Positions 22,243 to 23,498 of a stretch of DNA of 23,498 nt are shown piece after piece (within the stretch, counting starts at the first letter, position 1; every line of letters begins with the position of its first letter). The stretch is from Methylovirgula sp. (GTDB lineage Bacteria; Pseudomonadota; Alphaproteobacteria; Rhizobiales; Beijerinckiaceae): contig JASHUD010000229.1 in assembly GCA_030040215.1 (NCBI GenBank), positions 1-23,498 of the forward strand. Direction: 5' to 3'. Position numbers and translations under genes: made by a program. Under the pieces are notes generated by a model. It was not told the DNA's origin and did no database searches. It saw nothing but the letters and a program-made list of their open reading frames with translations.

Positions 22243-22569
22243 ATGCAAAAGCGCAAAACGACTTGGACCACGGAGCGCGTCGCACGACTCGGATTTCTGG
22301 TCGGGCAGGGGTTCGCCGCCAAACGCATCGCCGACGATCCGCTGATCGCCTCGACGCCCAACAACGTGCATCGCCAGGCGCAGCGTTTCGGCCTGGCGTT
22401 CCGCGATTCGAAGGGCGCCGCCTTGCGCCTGCCGCCCGACGCCGCCGCCCGTTTCGACGAAGCCGCCGCAAAACGCGGCGTGACGCGCGAAACGCTGATC
22501 CGGTTGCTGCTCGTCACTGCCGGGGCCGAGCCGAACCTGCTCGACAACATTCTCGACGACGGCGCCTGA
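22243..22569 (+). CDS. GcrA-like HTH protein with C-terminal ribbon-helix-helix-like segment
   Basis: A 108-residue protein, first gene of the repressed rightward unit. Residues 8-52 resemble the DNA-binding N-terminus of the cell-cycle regulator GcrA: WTTERVARLGFLVGQGFAAKRIAD, a TPNNVHRQAQRFGL recognition-type helix. Residues about 60-94 look like a CopG/Arc ribbon-helix-helix: a strand ALRLP, then helices PDAAARFDEAAAKRGV and TRETLIRLLLVTAG. It is probably a phage-encoded DNA-binding regulator. AAGGAGG lies about 8 nt upstream of the ATG, a strong site. The next gene starts 13 nt after its stop. The pairing of the two DNA-binding folds is my inference from pattern, not from a search. Confidence 0.75.
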   Translation: MQKRKTTWTTERVARLGFLVGQGFAAKRIADDPLIASTPNNVHRQAQRFGLAFRDSKGAALRLPPDAAARFDEAAAKRGVTRETLIRLLLVTAGAEPNLLDNILDDGA

Positions 22570-22582
22570 AAAGGGGCGCGCC

Positions 22583-23095
22583 GTGGACGATCGGAAGATC
22601 AACGCGCTCGAAGCGCCGTATGACGAGACGCGCGAACAGATCCCGGCGCGTTGGGAGCCGGAGCACGTCGGGCGGCGGCTCGTAATGGCCTTCGTGACGC
22701 TCGATCGCCTGCCGCCGCTGCGCGGGCCGCGCGAGCCGGGCGGACATTGGCCGCAGCACGCAATCGAATGGGTGGACCGCTTGGCGCAGGCGGAACTCTC
22801 CGACGCCGAACGGCACACACGCGAGGCGGCACAGAATTTCACCAATCTGCGGCCGACTTCGGCGGAGATTGCCGCCATGGAAACGGCGCTCGATTGGCTG
22901 CGCGAACTGCGCGGCGTCGATTCCGGCATGGCGTTGGTCGCGAGCCTCTGGGCGCTTACTGCGGCACGGCACCGTTCGGTGCGCAAACTCTGCGCGAAAC
23001 GCGGCTGGGCGCCCTATACGTTCTACCGCAAGCGCGCCAAGGCGCTGGCGTACCTTGCCGATACGCTGAATGCGAGGAATGTCGCGGTATTCTGA
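22583..23095 (+). CDS. phage protein, DUF6362-like, 170 aa
   Basis: A 170-residue protein between the early regulator and the terminase. It has ARWEPEHVGRRLVMAFVTLDRLPPL (22-46), a Trp/Pro stretch (HWPQ), SAEIAAMETALDWLRELRGVD (93-113) and a C-terminal helix-turn-helix-like RSVRKLCAKRGWAPYTFYRKRAKALAYLADTLN (131-163). This layout resembles DUF6362 proteins of alphaproteobacterial prophages. Its place directly before terL suggests it could be the terminase small subunit or a DNA-binding packaging or regulatory factor, but I cannot confirm this. The start is GTG at 22583 with AAGGGG about 7 nt upstream. Confidence 0.75.
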   Translation: MDDRKINALEAPYDETREQIPARWEPEHVGRRLVMAFVTLDRLPPLRGPREPGGHWPQHAIEWVDRLAQAELSDAERHTREAAQNFTNLRPTSAEIAAMETALDWLRELRGVDSGMALVASLWALTAARHRSVRKLCAKRGWAPYTFYRKRAKALAYLADTLNARNVAVF

Positions 23096-23111
23096 GGCGG
23101 TGCGGTGCGCG

Positions 23112-23135
23112 CCTTCTCCCGCAAGCGGGAGAAGG
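23112..23135. repeat. 24-bp palindromic unit (CCTTCTCCCGC-AA-GCGGGAGAAGG)
   Basis: A perfect 11-bp inverted repeat with a 2-bp centre, 17 bp after the DUF6362-like stop. It matches the palindromic intergenic unit widely seen in Rhizobiales genomes. As RNA it would form a very stable hairpin, but no T-run follows, so it may act as a 3' end stabiliser rather than a terminator. Confidence 0.7.
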
Positions 23136-23173
23136 AGATGTGCAAATCCGCGAAAAAGCGCGTCGCCGCGCAA

Positions 23174-23203
23174 TTGACTCTGCGCCAATTTGCGACGCAT
23201 AAC
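23174..23203 (+). promoter_or_regulatory. possible promoter upstream of terL
   Basis: TTGACT (23174-23179) is followed after 18 bp by CATAAC (23198-23203). If used, transcription would start near 23210 and meet the terminator at 23234-23264 within about 50 nt. The match is moderate and untested. Confidence 0.3.
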
Positions 23204-23233
23204 GCGCGCATCGACAGCGCACGATCTGTGCCG

Positions 23234-23264
23234 AGGCCATCGCAACGCGGTGGCCTTTTTGTTT
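23234..23264 (+). terminator. strong intrinsic terminator just before terL
   Basis: AGGCCATCGC pairs with GCGGTGGCCT (one T-G wobble) around a 3-nt AAC loop, and is followed directly by TTTTT-GTTT. This is a textbook Rho-independent terminator. It lies 40 bp upstream of the terminase start, so late-gene expression would need antitermination or a promoter further on. Confidence 0.8.
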
Positions 23265-23303
23265 GGCCGCATGCCTTGCGGCGCCCGCCGCAAAGGGGAT
23301 CGC

Positions 23304-23498
23304 ATGGTGTCGTTCAGCCCGGCGCAGGAGCGCGCCCGCCGCCTCCTCGAAGGGCCGCAACGCTACACCTGCCTTGCCGGCGGAACGCGTTCCGGCAAAA
23401 CCTTTCTGATCGTCCGCGCCATCGTCGCCCGCGCCTTGAAGGCGCCGGAGTCGCGCCACGCGATCCTGCGCTTCCATGCCAACGCGGCGCGCGCTTCG
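23304..23498 (+). CDS. terL: phage terminase large subunit (5' part only)
   Basis: The first 65 codons are present; the frame runs off the window. FSPAQERARRLL is followed by YTCLAGGTRSGKTFLIVRAIVARAL, in which GGTRSGKT (26-33) is a Walker A of the terminase type, then PESRHAILRFHANAAR, as in prophage terminases of alphaproteobacteria. TerL powers DNA packaging into the procapsid and cuts the concatemer. The ATG has AAAGGGG about 5 nt upstream. A strong terminator stands just before it. The nuclease domain and downstream portal and head genes would lie beyond the window. Confidence 0.85.
   Translation, partial: MVSFSPAQERARRLLEGPQRYTCLAGGTRSGKTFLIVRAIVARALKAPESRHAILRFHANAARAS

Noticed and set aside
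22135..22986. N-terminal extension of the repressor frame to 504 residues
   Set aside because: The extension crosses the operators and promoter and is antisense to the two rightward genes. Repressor homology starts at the ATG at 22134.
23112..23135. CRISPR repeat
   Set aside because: The 24-bp palindrome occurs once and has no spaced copies. It fits a dispersed palindromic unit.

Overview
The window looks like chromosomal DNA of an alphaproteobacterium of the Hyphomicrobiales (Rhizobiales) type. Reasons: uniformly GC-rich coding sequence; a C4-pathway 5-aminolevulinate synthase (hemA) followed by an Irr-like Fur-family regulator; leuC close to rplS; a GcrA-like DNA-binding protein; and a CTTCTCCC/GGGAGAAG palindrome of a type common in this group. 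A Beijerinckiaceae or Methylocystaceae host is a guess I cannot confirm.

Region 1 (1-7088) is mostly housekeeping: the 3' end of moaD and complete moaE (molybdopterin synthase), a secreted protein of unknown function, tRNA-Leu(CAA), a tiny secreted protein, leuC, a VOC-fold protein, rplS with a roughly 100-residue Lys/Ala/Pro/Glu tail, uppP (undecaprenyl-diphosphate phosphatase) and pxpB-pxpC (5-oxoprolinase subunits, with no pxpA in the window).

Region 2 (about 7160-18970) is a cell-surface glycan and envelope region. It holds a Wzm/Wzt-type polysaccharide ABC exporter behind a 20-bp palindrome, a lone LptF/LptG-family permease, GT2 and GT4 glycosyltransferases in translational overlap, a radical SAM protein with its SPASM-like cysteine module at the N-terminus, a GT8-like transferase, a cyclopropane fatty acid synthase and a UDP-glucuronate 4-epimerase-like enzyme. 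Two small secreted Gly/Tyr-rich proteins sharing a C-terminal C-x6-C-x11-C-x-C module flank the epimerase. Likely roles are sugar supply (epimerase), chain building (GTs), export (Wzm/Wzt) and carrier recycling (uppP upstream). The radical SAM product is unknown.

Region 3 (19131-21092) is heme and iron control: hemA then an Irr-like regulator.

Region 4 (21104 to the end) is the left part of a prophage or phage-derived element. A LexA/cI-like S24 repressor carries a self-cleavage Ser/Lys pair and an Ala-Gly dyad. Perfect 12-bp palindromes GGTAATATTACC lie on both sides of it: one in the 17-bp spacer of the divergent rightward promoter, and two at the repressor's 3' end upstream of a 102-aa leftward gene. 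The rightward genes are a GcrA-like/ribbon-helix-helix fusion, a DUF6362-like protein and the start of a terminase large subunit, with an intrinsic terminator just before the terminase. This is the most complete regulatory circuit in the window and the best candidate for something not yet described.
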